Below, in pieces: positions 10,773 through 21,369 of a stretch of DNA of 64,000 nucleotides (position 1 is the stretch's first letter; each line of letters begins with the position of its first letter). Source of the stretch: Flammula alnicola (Eukaryota; Basidiomycota; Agaricomycetes; Agaricales; Strophariaceae); contig JADNRV010000198.1 in the NCBI GenBank assembly GCA_015499995.1, positions 1-64,000 of the forward strand. Direction: 5' to 3'. The notes beneath the pieces are model-generated. The model was not told where the DNA came from. It saw only the letters and a list, made by a program, of their open reading frames with translations, and did no database searches. A program made the translations under genes and the position numbers.

Positions 10773-12333
10773 ATGGACAAGTCCCTTGACGAGGTTGGTT
10801 TCCATCGCTTTCATGTCCGGTGCCACTGTCTCACCGAAAATTTCCATAGATCATCTCCTCCAAGCCCAAGGGTGGCCGCCGCGGTGCCACACGTCGTGGC
10901 TCTGCTCGTGCCCAGGTCCTCGGAAAGCCTGTGGTCACTCCCGTTCAGCGCGCCCGTGCAGCCGCCACCAACCCCGCCACTGAGGGCGCCAAGGCAGTCG
11001 CCCAGGGATCAGAGAAAATCATCGTCTCAAACCTTCCAGGAGACGTAAACGAGGCTCAAGTTAAGGTTAGTCATGCTGCTTTCCAATTTGGCGTGTCCCA
11101 TCATCTGACTCGGCGTTCATTTCAGGATCTCTTCAGCACCACCGTTGGTCCTCTCCGAGACCTCACCCTTCATTATGACGCTGGAGGACGCTCTAAGGGT
11201 GTCGCCACGGTTACCTTCCAGAAGAAGGGTGACGGAACCAAGGCCTTCCAGCAATACAACAACCGGCTTATCGATGGCAGTTAGTACCGCCTCTCCTCTC
11301 ACCTTTCGCATCCTATCGCCCTGTTTTTCTCCATGGAACGGGGAATTTCCTGCTTCGTGACCTTCCTCTTGCAGCGGAACCGTTCGCTTGCTGTCTCTGT
11401 CCAACCTGCGTGGCATAACCCGACAGCGATATGACCTTCTCAGATGTGCGTTGTCCTTCGAAAGGGGCAATGTCGCCATCTTGTGCTATTCAACCTCTGT
11501 CGAGCTGCAAATGCAGACAGTTGCTCCTTATCTCAGGACTGATCACCCTGATGGTTCGAGCAGGTTCGAGGCACGTCGTACATGTGATGCATTATGCGAC
11601 GAGAACAATGTGTCTATGATACACCTTGATGAAGGAATGGGAGAGTTGTATGGAGAATGTTGAGCGTAGGCATATTGGAATGCTTTGAGGAGACGGTCGA
11701 CTTTTCCACAAACTCATTCCAAGCCATGGTTCCTTCTCAGTGCAGCGGCGACAATCTCAAAGGTTAGAAGCATGGACGGAATTTGCAAAACTCAAAGCAA
11801 CAGAGACACAGCACGGTTTCGTGGTAATAAGGTGGTTTCTGGATGCCTCGTGCATTCACTTTGACCTCTTCCCTTTTGCATGGTCTTCCTCCTCAATGAA
11901 CTGAACAGCCGACTAACATGTCCCGCTCTTCTCTCCGACTCGCTATTCATCTAGAACGGCCCATGAAAATCGAGATCGTCGTCGACCCATCGAAACCCCT
12001 GCCTTTGGCTTCCCGAGTTGCACCCGCACCTGCGCCCGCCACAAATGGCACCAAGGCTCAAGCTCCAAGGTCGGTCATAGTTTGACCATGTTGCAACCAA
12101 CGACACCTTTTCTTATTCTTCCGGTTATGTAGGACTGGCGCTCCTCGAGGACGACGACCCGGACGCGGTCGAGGTGGAGCCCGCAAGAGCGAGCGGCCCC
12201 CGAAGACGGCCGCCGATCTTGATGCTGAGATGGAGGTCAGTTGTCTCGACGTTTTTTTGTCATCTTTTTTCTAATGTCATGTCCTATCACGTAGGATTAC
12301 ACGGCCGCCAACGCGCCCGCCGCGGCTGCCTAA
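10773..12333 (+). CDS. YRA1: mRNA export adaptor of the Yra1/ALYREF (REF) family
   Basis: Nuclear RNA-binding adaptor of the TREX complex that hands mRNP to the export receptor. Six exons (10773-10793, 10850-11065, 11126-11279, 11955-12069, 12133-12235, 12295-12333) give 215 residues in frame. The N-terminal box is MDKSLDE-IISSKPKG, then an Arg/Gly-rich segment, an RRM (KIIVSNLPGDVNEAQVK, DLFSTTVGPLRDLTLHYD, RSKGVATVTF, QQYNNRLIDGK-RPMKIEIVVD), a Pro/Ala linker, an RGG segment (RGRRPGRGRGG) and the C-terminal conserved box ending AADLDAEMEDYT. The third intron (11280-11954) is 675 nt, roughly ten times the others, and interrupts the RRM. In budding yeast an oversized YRA1 intron mediates autoregulation; the same may hold here. 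Confidence 0.9.
11280..11954 (+). promoter_or_regulatory. Unusually long (675 nt) intron within the Yra1 RRM
   Basis: The donor is GTTAGT and the acceptor TTCATCTAG; splicing joins GGC-A to AA-CGG and restores the conserved IDGKRPMKIE. Other introns in this gene are 48-68 nt. The longest open frame inside (11388-11663, 91 codons) matches nothing I know, and retention would terminate the protein within the RRM. Confidence 0.7.
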
Positions 12334-12844
12334 GTTTGGCTTGGTATTCTTTCCTTGTCTTAGTGGTATACTGTACATCCTCGTTCTATGTTGTTTGAGC
12401 AATTTTTAAACCTAGTCTCTGTTACCATACCCCTTCTCGTTTTTATGCTGCTACTTCCCTTCCGTCCTCTTCCCCACTCAGTTCCTGGCTTGCGCATTCT
12501 TATCTTGACTGGACTGTGATTGTATTATCATTTTCATAATAGTAGACCTAGGGCAATCGAGTTTCTTTGTCTGGTCCTTGCTTGTTGCCGAGAAACATGA
12601 GGTGTATTGAATCAATTCCGGGCAAGTTATACAGAGTTTGCGTTTCCCTCCTATGGTCGCAAAACTCAAGCTCAAAGTTTAAAAATTATTTTCCGTTGTA
12701 CTCCTGCCTGCTCCTGGGCATGTGCAATGAAGAAACAAAGATACTGAGCTCGAGGTCGTGTACATTGATATATTGCCTTGTTAGATGTACAAATGTGTAG
12801 ATAGTTCTAGGAAGCTTTCCCGTCAATTGGAACGAGGAGAAAGC
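12334..12844. other. Convergent 3' flanks, no gene seen
   Basis: Region between the Yra1 stop and the stop of the convergent Clp1-like gene. It is T-rich after 12340 and holds probable poly(A) signals; no coding or RNA feature is supported. Confidence 0.5.
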
Positions 12845-13812
12845 TTAGCCCACTAAACGAGCACGAGCCACGTAGACAGCAGCCCAGGCTCGGTTGATGA
12901 CTTGATACATTTGCTCATCCACAACGCCCAAATTGCAAGCGTTGCTCCAAAACCCATGTATAATCTTCACCTGTCGCTCGATAGTGATAAAATTTGCAGC
13001 CCACTGCAGGTGAGTAGGGAGGAGCGCATCCGCCAGCTCTTGATCGTTCTTGTTGTACAGATACGTCTGCAACAGCCTAAAGGTCTGCACTGACGGCAGA
13101 GTGAATACGACCACAGGCAGAATCGCACTGCGTAACGTGTCGGTCGAGTCTGCTGCTAGTGAGTACGGGAAATGTGGCAACCAAGCGCAGTTAACGGAGA
13201 ACATGAGTTGGTGTACCGGGAAGAGGGTGAATGTTGTGCGTGGGCCCTCGGGTGGGAAGGCGAGGATGTGCGTCGGGCATACGCTCTCGCCAGTTGTAGT
13301 TACGGGGAAAGTTATCCGTAGCTCATCTGGAATCATGCCTCCTACGAGAGGAGGGACCTCGATGTGGCATCCGTTTACGCCATCAAGCATCCTGTAAAGG
13401 TGGAAATAAGGTTGAGAAACGATGTTCTTTATTCACGACGATACAACTGTGCAACTCACACCTGCGATGTCATTGGAAGCGAGTCACGAATAAAGCGCAC
13501 AGTAGCACCCCGGAAGTCTGGGAAAGTCTGATGGAACGCAACGGCGTCGATCTCTCTGACATCGGGTCTTCGGAGGGTTCTCGGAATTGGAGGCACATGA
13601 GATGGTACCTGAGAGCTTGAAGAAGAGCTTGAAGCTCTGCGATGAGCCGGTACCCAGGTGGCTCTAGCGTGACCAGATGATCCTGCGCGCATACTTAAAT
13701 TAGCCATCGCCTGCACAGTACCCTGTGCATCAGGGTACTGATTTACAGCGCCCGGACGAGTGGCGCCAGAATGGTAAGAAGACGACCGTGGACGCGAGAG
13801 GGGTGGAGACAT
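12845..13812 (-). CDS. Clp1 (clampless)-like basidiomycete protein
   Basis: Two exons (13460-13812 and 12845-13391) splice with donor GTGAGT to a 299-residue protein. The N-terminal third is Ser/Arg/Pro-rich and probably disordered. From about residue 95 it is compact: EIDAVAFHQTFPDFRGATVR, then FIRDSLPMTSQV, LDGVNGCHIEVPPLVGG, PDELRITFPV, LPVVVFTLPSVQTF, and LLQTYLYNKN. The pattern resembles the Clp1-type proteins of Agaricomycetes, named for a Coprinopsis regulator needed for clamp-cell formation in the dikaryon. I assign this from memory of the family pattern, not an alignment; the nucleic-acid kinase also called Clp1 is unrelated. No signal peptide or membrane segment is visible. Confidence 0.5.
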
Positions 13813-15734
13813 CTTGGCGATTAGCGAGTGATTCGGAGTGTAGGTGGTCGAAAATGTAGTCTGGGGAGGCTCTCGGTTATTCTCGAGGGCAGCAACAATC
13901 TCTGTATGATGGATTTTGGCACCTTAAGTAGTGTAACAAGGACAATGCAAAAGTTCAAAGGGCGTACTCGACTGGGCAGTGGCGGCGTGGCACACAACAA
14001 GGGCAGTCAAGTCTCGATCAATTTTGCTGTTGATGAATGGGTTGCAGACGGAAACCCTGTGTTGTCTTTCCCGGTGGTTCCCTTGAAGAATGGAACGCCT
14101 TTCACCGCCAATTTTGGCCATTTGAAGTGGATTCTATGGCGCTGTATAAGTTTGCTACCTTGATGTCCACGGTCCTTGTCCATGTGATATCAAACCGTTC
14201 GGAAGGAGAAATGAGCATCATCATAGTCAATTGCTAGACTCCCCAACCAGATGAGAGACAAATGAAATGTCCTGAAGCTGTCATAGCTGAATGGATTTTT
14301 GGAGCAACCGGGCATACACTGCCTTTGACTCGGTAAAACGACAATGGCGCAGCAAGTAATCGTCAGATCAGCTACGATTGCTATCCAAAAAGGCGAAGCG
14401 ATGGACATTTGTTCGCCCATTGGAAAGTCTTCATTCTTGACATGCACGTGCAGAGAAAACGTCTGGGATTCGAACAATGGTTTTTCTTGACTGTCGAGCA
14501 AGGATAACGCCAGGAGGCTGGAACGTGGCTCTTGCAAGGCATCTACAGGTACACCACCGTTTAGCGTGTGACATAACTCGGATGGTTCCCCGCAAGTCGC
14601 CGACTGACATGCCGCCGGACAACCAAAAGAGGTCCGGTGGTACGCTCTTCGGTTGTCGGGGTGCAAACGTGGGAAGTATGTCCCCTGCATGACTTTTGGA
14701 TGTCTGCCCTGCAGATATCTGAAGAATGTCCGCCCAGCTGTCACCAAGACGTTCCTTTGGACTTGGACGATTTTTTGAAAATTCTGGCCCTCGCTGGAGG
14801 GTGTGACACAACATGTCACTATAGCCCTGCCACGTCGTTCTTCACTTACAACCATTATCATCTCCCTCAGCCTCCCTCATTGTCCGTCCTCTGTGCTGCT
14901 CGCCGCCTCACGACAACAACCACCCTTGGACACCACCGGTTACTCCTGGACCGTCTTAGAGGCCTTTCTCCCACCACCGGCCTTCTCTCTCTCCCTCCCA
15001 CACCCCCCGACGCACAGTTTCCGTCATCATTCATGCCGCGCGTACTACATCCACTACCCCCCACCGTATATGCTCATCTTTTTATCTACCTCACACATAC
15101 CCTCTCTCTGATTTCCTCATTTTCCTCTCGTTCTTTCAATCCTTTCTTACAATTGTAGACTATCTGATAATATGTACATGTACCCTCTGTGTAGTGATGC
15201 AAAAATATAGATTATATTCCTCATCCATACAGTAATACGACGCGAGGAATTTTATCCAAAATTGGGTGAATAACGACCAGAGGACAGCCGACAACCGACG
15301 TACAATATTCCCCTGACGGCCCTTTGGATATCTTACAGACATCCAGGTTTGATGTCCAGTTGATATATGAGGGGCCAGACATCCGTGGACATCTGCGGGA
15401 AACCATACCACGGATGTCCCACGGCACGTCCCGGCAACAAAACTTTACCTAATGTTTTTTGGACATTCCACACAAGGCGGTGGTGTAGATAAAAGATACT
15501 TCAAGTTGTCGGGAAAAGAGTCCGTAAAAAGAGATGAAAGAAAGATGTCGATGAGGCCTGAAATTTCTGAAAGACGAGCGTCAGAGCAGCGCAGTGAATG
15601 TGAATTGAGTATGAAGGTCATGGTTGGAAACGCGAGGACTACTGTGACTTTACTTACGGGGTACCATACCGGCCGGATGATGGACGGCCGGACAAGAGTC
15701 ACTGAATGCGTCCGTGTACAGTGACGTCACAACA
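13813..15734. other. Long intergenic stretch, no supported gene
   Basis: Contains the promoter of the Clp1-like gene on the left. A 223-codon open frame on the minus strand (14190-14861) has no recognised domain and no paralogue in the window; I would not call it without RNA evidence. From 14820 to 15150 the plus strand is strongly C/T-rich, and 15280-15430 is rich in GACATCC-like words. Confidence 0.4.
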
Positions 15735-16377
15735 ATGAATCGTCCTCCTTATTCCCTGGACCCAACTAAGCCGTTCAAGAAAAGGTACAAAGGCTCGTGC
15801 TTCTGCGAAAAGGTGAAATTTGAAGTCGCAAGAGACAAGCCACTCGACGCCAAGTTCTGTCATTGTCCAACGTGCCAGAAGTTGCATGGGGCACCTTTCC
15901 AATGGGTGAGTTGACTATCGAATGCAAATCGAATGTTGAATGGAACTAGAATCGTTCATTTTCGCATACAGGCAGCAATAGTAGAGAAAACCGACGTACA
16001 TTTCACACAAGGTGAAGACCAATTGATATTCTGGAACGCCGAGGGTATGTCCCAAGAGTACATTCTTCCCTGCAAAATCTCTTGCAAAAACTGTCGGACG
16101 CCAATTATGGACGAGGGCAGGAACATGCTCCTTTTATTCCCTACATTAATTCACTTCGAGAATTTGGAGGATAAGCACAAGTTTTATCCGACGTAAGTGG
16201 TTTACTTATTGGAAAATACTTGTACTTAAGTACTTCCATAGCTGTCATATTTTCTATTCGAGGCGTGCAATGGACGTGAAAGACGGGCTTCCTAAATTCG
16301 AAAAGCATAAGGACAGCAGCCCACAGATCCCAGAGACGCTAGACGAGGAGCTTAACAAGGAAAGGAATCAGACCTGA
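15735..16377 (+). CDS. GFA/CENP-V fold zinc protein
   Basis: Three exons (15735-15905, 15972-16192, 16242-16377) give 175 residues. The fold is that of glutathione-dependent formaldehyde-activating (Gfa) proteins and the CENP-V family, which bind structural zinc through Cys pairs. Visible ligands are CFC (GSCFCEKVKFE), CHCPTCQ (HCPTCQKLHGAPF) and the late CxxC in SCKNCRTPIMDEGRNM. The C-terminal exon reads HIFYSRRAMDVKDGLPKFE, the usual ending of fungal members. No signal peptide is seen. True substrate is unknown; the name should not be read as proof of formaldehyde chemistry. It stands alone with no related neighbours. Confidence 0.85.
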
Positions 16378-16985
16378 CGGTATGTGTGTAGTGTTTATTA
16401 CAGCAAAATGAAACCTTTGAACGGAACCCTAGGTTGTAGAGATGTGCCATTTGTGTCCCAATCGGCCCCCTTAAGGTTGTCTCTGGGAGCTCGGAAGTCT
16501 ACGTCCTGTGCATACCAGAAGCTGAGCTGCCAGTAAACCTTTCCACCTTGTGCGAAACGTAATCAATTGCTCTTGTTGATAGCCATCAGAACCTCCCTGG
16601 ACTAGTGGGTCCATGTTTACATCGCATTGCTCTAGCTTGGCATCAGCCAAATTTCACCCTCAAGGATCTAGTTGTTGGTGATTATGGACGCCTATCTTCT
16701 CGGCGTTGTAACATTAATTCCAGGGGCGTTAAGTCGAGGTTGGAATTTCAGTCCGGGCTGGAGGTGTTTCTAGTAGTCCATAAAAGCCGTGTTCCATGAC
16801 GATCATCGCCGCATCCCTTCAAATGTGGTATAAAGTGTCTTGAATTTTACACCTAGATTTGCAGATTTCGATGCATCCTGGGGATAAATAACCGTCGGTA
16901 TCTGACATACGTCATTTCAGGAGCAGAGGGGCTATGGGATGATATAAAGCCTCATATTTCATGTCCCAAGTCCTTATCCCAAACC
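16378..16985. other. Intergenic, no gene seen
   Basis: 3' flank of the GFA gene and promoter of the cyclin-like gene. A possible TATA-like ATATAAA occurs near 16942, about 45 bp before the ATG at 16986. Confidence 0.45.
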
Positions 16986-17621
16986 ATGGCCATACTGCGA
17001 AACATCAGACGCAGATTTACACTCCCCAACCACTCCGAGCGATCGTCTGCTCAGGAAACCTGTCGTAACGCCAGTCCGAGACGACACTCTGCACCTGCGA
17101 GCGTCTCACGATCCATCTTCCGCAAGCTTCGCAGAATTCCATCGCATCCTAAAGGCCCGATCCCATGGTCGATCACAGAAATATGCTACCAATACATGGT
17201 CGACACATATCACTGCGCTGACCAAACACCCATGTCTGCGAAATTCGACCAACCACCCCTTCGGGACTTCATCGAGAAAGTCCTTCATGCGAGCGGAGCT
17301 TCCCATATTGCGGTCGCATCCGCAATCGTTCTGCTCGACCGCTTCCGTTCGGAGCTCCCAGAGTCGTTGGACGGGCTGCAATTCTCTGGCCACCTCCTGT
17401 TCATATCTGCTTTCATGCTCGCCGTGCAGCAGATGGCATGCAATAGAGGCGGAGGAGAGAAAGTTTTCGATCATGAGTTTTGGAGTCGCGCATCGGGGTA
17501 CCCTCCCATAAATATTGCGCGACTTAGAGACCAGATCTATGACAAGCTCGATGGGAATGTGTTCGTAGCACCAGAGAGCGAGCCGATCCTCCGCTTGCTT
17601 CTCCCAGCGCTTCCGGACTAA
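16986..17621 (+). CDS. Pcl/Pho80-type cyclin
   Basis: Single-exon gene for 211 residues starting with ATG at 16986. The first 60 residues are basic and Ser-rich. The rest looks like a cyclin box of the Pcl/Pho80 class: PPLRDFIEKVLHAS, then VASAIVLLDRFRSELPES and FSGHLLFISAFMLAVQQM, which align with the helices of Pho85-partner cyclins (FxxxVL..., ALVLLDRL..., GHRLFLAALMLA...). The segment after QQM lacks the usual conserved SNxxWA and is replaced by EKVFDHEFWSRASGYPPINI, consistent with a divergent member. The likely role is binding a Pho85/Cdk5-class kinase. Confidence rests on pattern only. Confidence 0.6.
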   Translation: MAILRNIRRRFTLPNHSERSSAQETCRNASPRRHSAPASVSRSIFRKLRRIPSHPKGPIPWSITEICYQYMVDTYHCADQTPMSAKFDQPPLRDFIEKVLHASGASHIAVASAIVLLDRFRSELPESLDGLQFSGHLLFISAFMLAVQQMACNRGGGEKVFDHEFWSRASGYPPINIARLRDQIYDKLDGNVFVAPESEPILRLLLPALPD

Positions 17622-18221
17622 CTTCAGTATCATATCCCAAATTCCCCACCTCCATACTTGACCTCAATCTACACTGGATGGGGTGTCTTGTGGTGAGCTT
17701 TCGAACTTTCTTTTCACAATATTGCTGGATTTATTTCGTCTAGGGCTTCGACACTTGTTCTGTTCTCCTATCTTTGGTGTTCCGAAAAAAATATGGACAT
17801 GGACATAAATAATAACATTCGAGAAGCTGATCATGGACAGAACCTACCTACCTTACTGCGACGTGTAAAAATACCTCCCGTATTTCATCCTCTATCTAAC
17901 ATATACGGTATGTGACATGTGGACGGATTTTACTCGAACTTGAGCTCGAACTTTGCATACGTTACTACCAATACTGTACTAGTAGTACTTAGTTTAATGG
18001 AAAAGTACAAGGACGCTTATGAATGATATATAAAACTTGCGTCTCTTGAAGCAGTCAATATCCCCCATGGCATCTGAGTCTGATTCTGAGACGCTAGAGC
18101 TCGCTTGAGACGCGCGCTAAGCGCTGGGCCAGGCTTGCGGATGAATTGGGTCTCCAAAAGTTCTCACGCCCCACACATCTCGAGTCCAACACCGTGCTTC
18201 ACTTGAACGAGAACATTGATT
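17622..18221. other. Intergenic, no gene seen
   Basis: Cyclin-like gene 3' flank and TAF13 promoter. TACTAGTAGTACTTAG near 17976-17991 is a short palindromic A/T-rich element; a TATAT stretch lies near 18027. Nothing else stands out. Confidence 0.4.
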
Positions 18222-19062
18222 ATGTCTTATCCAGGCTACACACCTACGCCACCACCTCCAGGATCAGCCACACCAACGGCACCGGCATACCCATACGGCG
18301 CCTACCACCCCTCACCCTATGGACACCCCTCAACTCCAGGAGCTTACACATATCCTCCAGGCGCATACCAGGCCGGAGTCACGAGCTATGGCTGGTCGTA
18401 TCCATACAGTTACGTGCCGCAACCCCATCCACAGGTGTCAGCTGCAGCTGCGGCAGCGGTGGCGCAACATATCCAGAGGCCACTTGCTACGCCGGTGACT
18501 CCACACACACCGACGATGCCAGCACCTACGCCTCAAAGGGCAGCCACTTTCACTACGTATACGCCGAGTTATGCCAGAGAAAGCATACCATCCGTGCACA
18601 CTGGAGGTCGTGGAGGAAGACGGCAGTCGAACCTCAAGGGATTGTTCACCAAAGAATGTGAGTGGTCTTGTCTCATCGTGAAGAGTGTTCTTTCAACGCA
18701 GCAATTCCAGTGAAGAACCTGATGTACGGTTTCGGCGATGACCGTAATCCAGCAAACGATACTGTGAATGTGATGGAGGAGATTTTGATAGAATATATAA
18801 CAGACATTGTACGTTCTGCCCTTGCTCTTAGTCTGAACCAGAAAACTTATCATTTCGGGTCGACGATGTCTAGTGCCAAACTGCGACTGGTCCTTCCAAA
18901 AAAGCTCGACTGTCAATCGACGACCTACGACGCGCTCTTTCTCGGCCAGCAGACGCGAAAAAGCTTGCCAGGATGGAAGAGTTGCTGTTCATGCAAGAAG
19001 ATATCAAGCGTGCAAGGGCGCAGTTCGAAGAGTCCGATATCCACAACCCCAAAGGTCTTTGA
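18222..19062 (+). CDS. TAF13: TFIID subunit TAF13 with long Pro/Tyr/Ala-rich N-terminal extension
   Basis: Three exons (18222-18657, 18711-18808, 18874-19062) give 240 residues. The C-terminal half is the TAF13 histone fold that pairs with TAF11: LFTKE-LKNLMYGFGDDRNP, then NVMEEILIEYITDI, RLSIDDLRRALSR and KKLARMEELLFMQEDIKRAR. The first 130 residues are Pro/Tyr/Gly/Ala-rich (PYGAYHPSPYGHPSTPGAY, and an Ala run AAAAAAVAQ) and have no counterpart in the roughly 125-residue animal or yeast core. The ATG at 18222 is the only start upstream of the fold in this frame and the extension is open without interruption. Confidence 0.85.
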
Positions 19063-19606
19063 AGTCTACGCATCCGACATAACCACTACCAGCCACTCGT
19101 TCTATCTATTTGCATCATGCCTTGCCTTTTGAATCTGGGCGCCCAGAAGAAGACGTAAAAACGTCCGTACATCCAGTCCAAGCCATCGTCGTGAAAGACC
19201 CTAGGGTTCATGATTGTTGTGCTCTTCTTCGACTCCTTCGCAATGAACATGATATCGAAACAGAAGCAAGACTCGCTGCCATTCTGCACACGCTGTTTCA
19301 TCCGCACGATCGACATTGAAGAAATCGACAGATCGCCGCATCTCTCGATTCTATTACACCCTCGGTAGCCGCCGGACAATCCCTACGTCCGCGTGCTAGC
19401 ACAGGCCTCGCCAGAAGCAACCCTACGACGCAGGATAGTGTGCTCTACTAGATAGAGGTAGATAATATTAGACTACGCCAGCCTTCATGTATGCGCCCTT
19501 CCATCGTATCAGTTGCATATAACTAAGATTGCTGTTGTCTGGCATCCGCGTCCTAAAACATCGACCGACCACATCGACTGAGCAAAAAGTTTTGCGAAAG
19601 GAACAC
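19063..19606. other. Convergent 3' region, no gene seen
   Basis: Lies between the stops of TAF13 and the convergent RRM gene. Short open frames here have no recognisable domain; the region is ordinary intergenic sequence. Confidence 0.4.
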
Positions 19607-20387
19607 TTATTCTTCCATGGCATCGTCGTCGTCCTTGTTCTTTTCCGATTCCTCTGGTTCGGCGCTTGGCGATTGACTTCGGGCATGGCGGCCTTGAACG
19701 CCTGCATAGAATCGTATGTATACATGAGTGACAAGGGCAAAAAAGGATCGGCGAAGCAGAAAACGTACCTCCAGATTGTGCTAACGGTTTTACATGCTCC
19801 TTCAACCATTCTTCCGACTCCCAAACTGCATCCAAAGGAAAGAAGTGGAAAAGGCGAGAAAGAGAGAACATTAGCAACTCAGCAGTCATCAAAGAGCAAG
19901 GAGAAAGCAAACGCACTGGCTCTGTTCCCTGTCAGGTTCAACGCAGCCTTCATCGGTCGGGCGAGGTTCACTTTCAGCACCCGCCCTTTCAGCTCGTTCA
20001 TATCCATATTGTCGATCGCGTCCTGTGCATCCGCCGAAGAGCTAAAAGTGACGAATGCAAAGCCTCGATGCTTAGGAGCTATGCATTCAAACAAAACGAA
20101 ATTTCTGGTGAGTTCACTCATAGCAGACGAGGACAGGCGAACGGTAAGATAAAACATACCACTGGCGTTCTGATTTTGGTAGTGCTGCGTCACTGGAGGG
20201 GGGAGCTGGACCTCGAGGATGTCTCCTGTACCGTAGGACTATTTGTTAATACGAGCGTCGTGGAGAATGCAGGCATGAGTGACGACGAACCGAATGTTGA
20301 AAAGCTCTCATAAAGTGTCGTTTCGTCCGTATCGTCGCTTATACCACCGACGAAGACGGTTTTCTTTGATTTTGTGCCTTCTTCCAT
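19607..20387 (-). CDS. Cyclophilin-E-like RRM protein lacking the isomerase domain
   Basis: Minus-strand gene from ATG at 20387 to a TAA at 19607, about five exons. It begins [16 protein letters not shown], an RNP2-type strand; the next exons read [10 protein letters not shown] and [20 protein letters not shown], an RNP1 motif, then [15 protein letters not shown] and [10 protein letters not shown]. This order, including the tryptophan segment after the RRM, is that of the N-terminal RRM of human PPIE (cyclophilin E), a spliceosome component. No cyclophilin domain follows; instead the protein ends in an acidic tail ([19 protein letters not shown]). It is probably an RNA-binding protein of nuclear mRNP. 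I see no disruption. Confidence 0.75.
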
Positions 20388-21369
20388 GTCGCAGAACCGT
20401 CAGTAGCTGGAATTGACTTTTGGAGGGTCCGGTCGACGTTGGGGCGGAGAGAGCGGTAATGGTGGTGGGTGATGGTAGAGGGAGAAGATCAATTCATTTT
20501 ATCATAAACACCCTACGTAGTGCTCACACATACAACAGCTCCGTCAAGTCAAAAAAAAAACACTTCATTTTACACTCAATCTTCTCTTCAACAAAATGTT
20601 TCGACTATCTACAACTCCCGAAAGACAACAACAGTACAGCTAGTACACTCGAAATACATCTGCTACGGCATACAACTCAAGACATCACATAAATTAGAGC
20701 AAGATCAAAGGCAAGTAAAAAGAGAGAAAAACGGGGGCATAGACCTGCAAAAAAAACAGGGAGTGAGATGATAAATAAAGGACTTAGAAGCGAAGAGAAC
20801 ATATATACACAATTCTGGAATACTGAACGCGGACGCAACTAACCCCAAAAATAAATACAAACACAATTTCAAAGAAGCGATAGGCAGGAGACGATGGGGG
20901 TGAAGACGAACAAGAAATAAAGAAGTAGAGGGCAAAGAAAGTCAAAGAACTCAAACTACATAGCAATGATCGGATTTCCGGAGGTCATTTGACAGGCTAT
21001 CAACAAGGTCCAAGAGGGATCCGGGCCAAGTTGAAGGTCAAAAAGCCAGCGGACACCCATAAATTAATAGAACAGGGTGCACAAAAAGAAATTTTGACCT
21101 TTCTTTTTGATTGGGTGAAAAAAAAGAGAGAAGTTATCAATTGGTCTCCGGAAAGAGTTCAAACCCACAGTGAGTGCTTCCATTGTTCAAGACAGACTTT
21201 GGAGAGGGGAAGAGGGGAGGGATTTCACAGTGGACGTTAACAAACAAAAAAAAGCATCATTGACGTGACACGACAGACAGATTATTGCTTGTGCTATAAT
21301 ATAATAGCGAATTAGATATTACTTAATAAACGGAGGAGCAGGAGGTGGGGAATCACCGTCGGAAATTGC
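20388..21369. other. Intergenic, no gene seen
   Basis: A-rich region between the RRM gene start and the stop of the Zn2Cys6 gene. Several A-homopolymer runs (near 20551 and 20750) and no domain-bearing frame are visible. Confidence 0.4.

Noticed and set aside
14190..14861. 223-codon open frame on the minus strand
   Set aside because: No known domain, irregular composition, opposite-strand frames equally open; nothing supports a gene beyond length.
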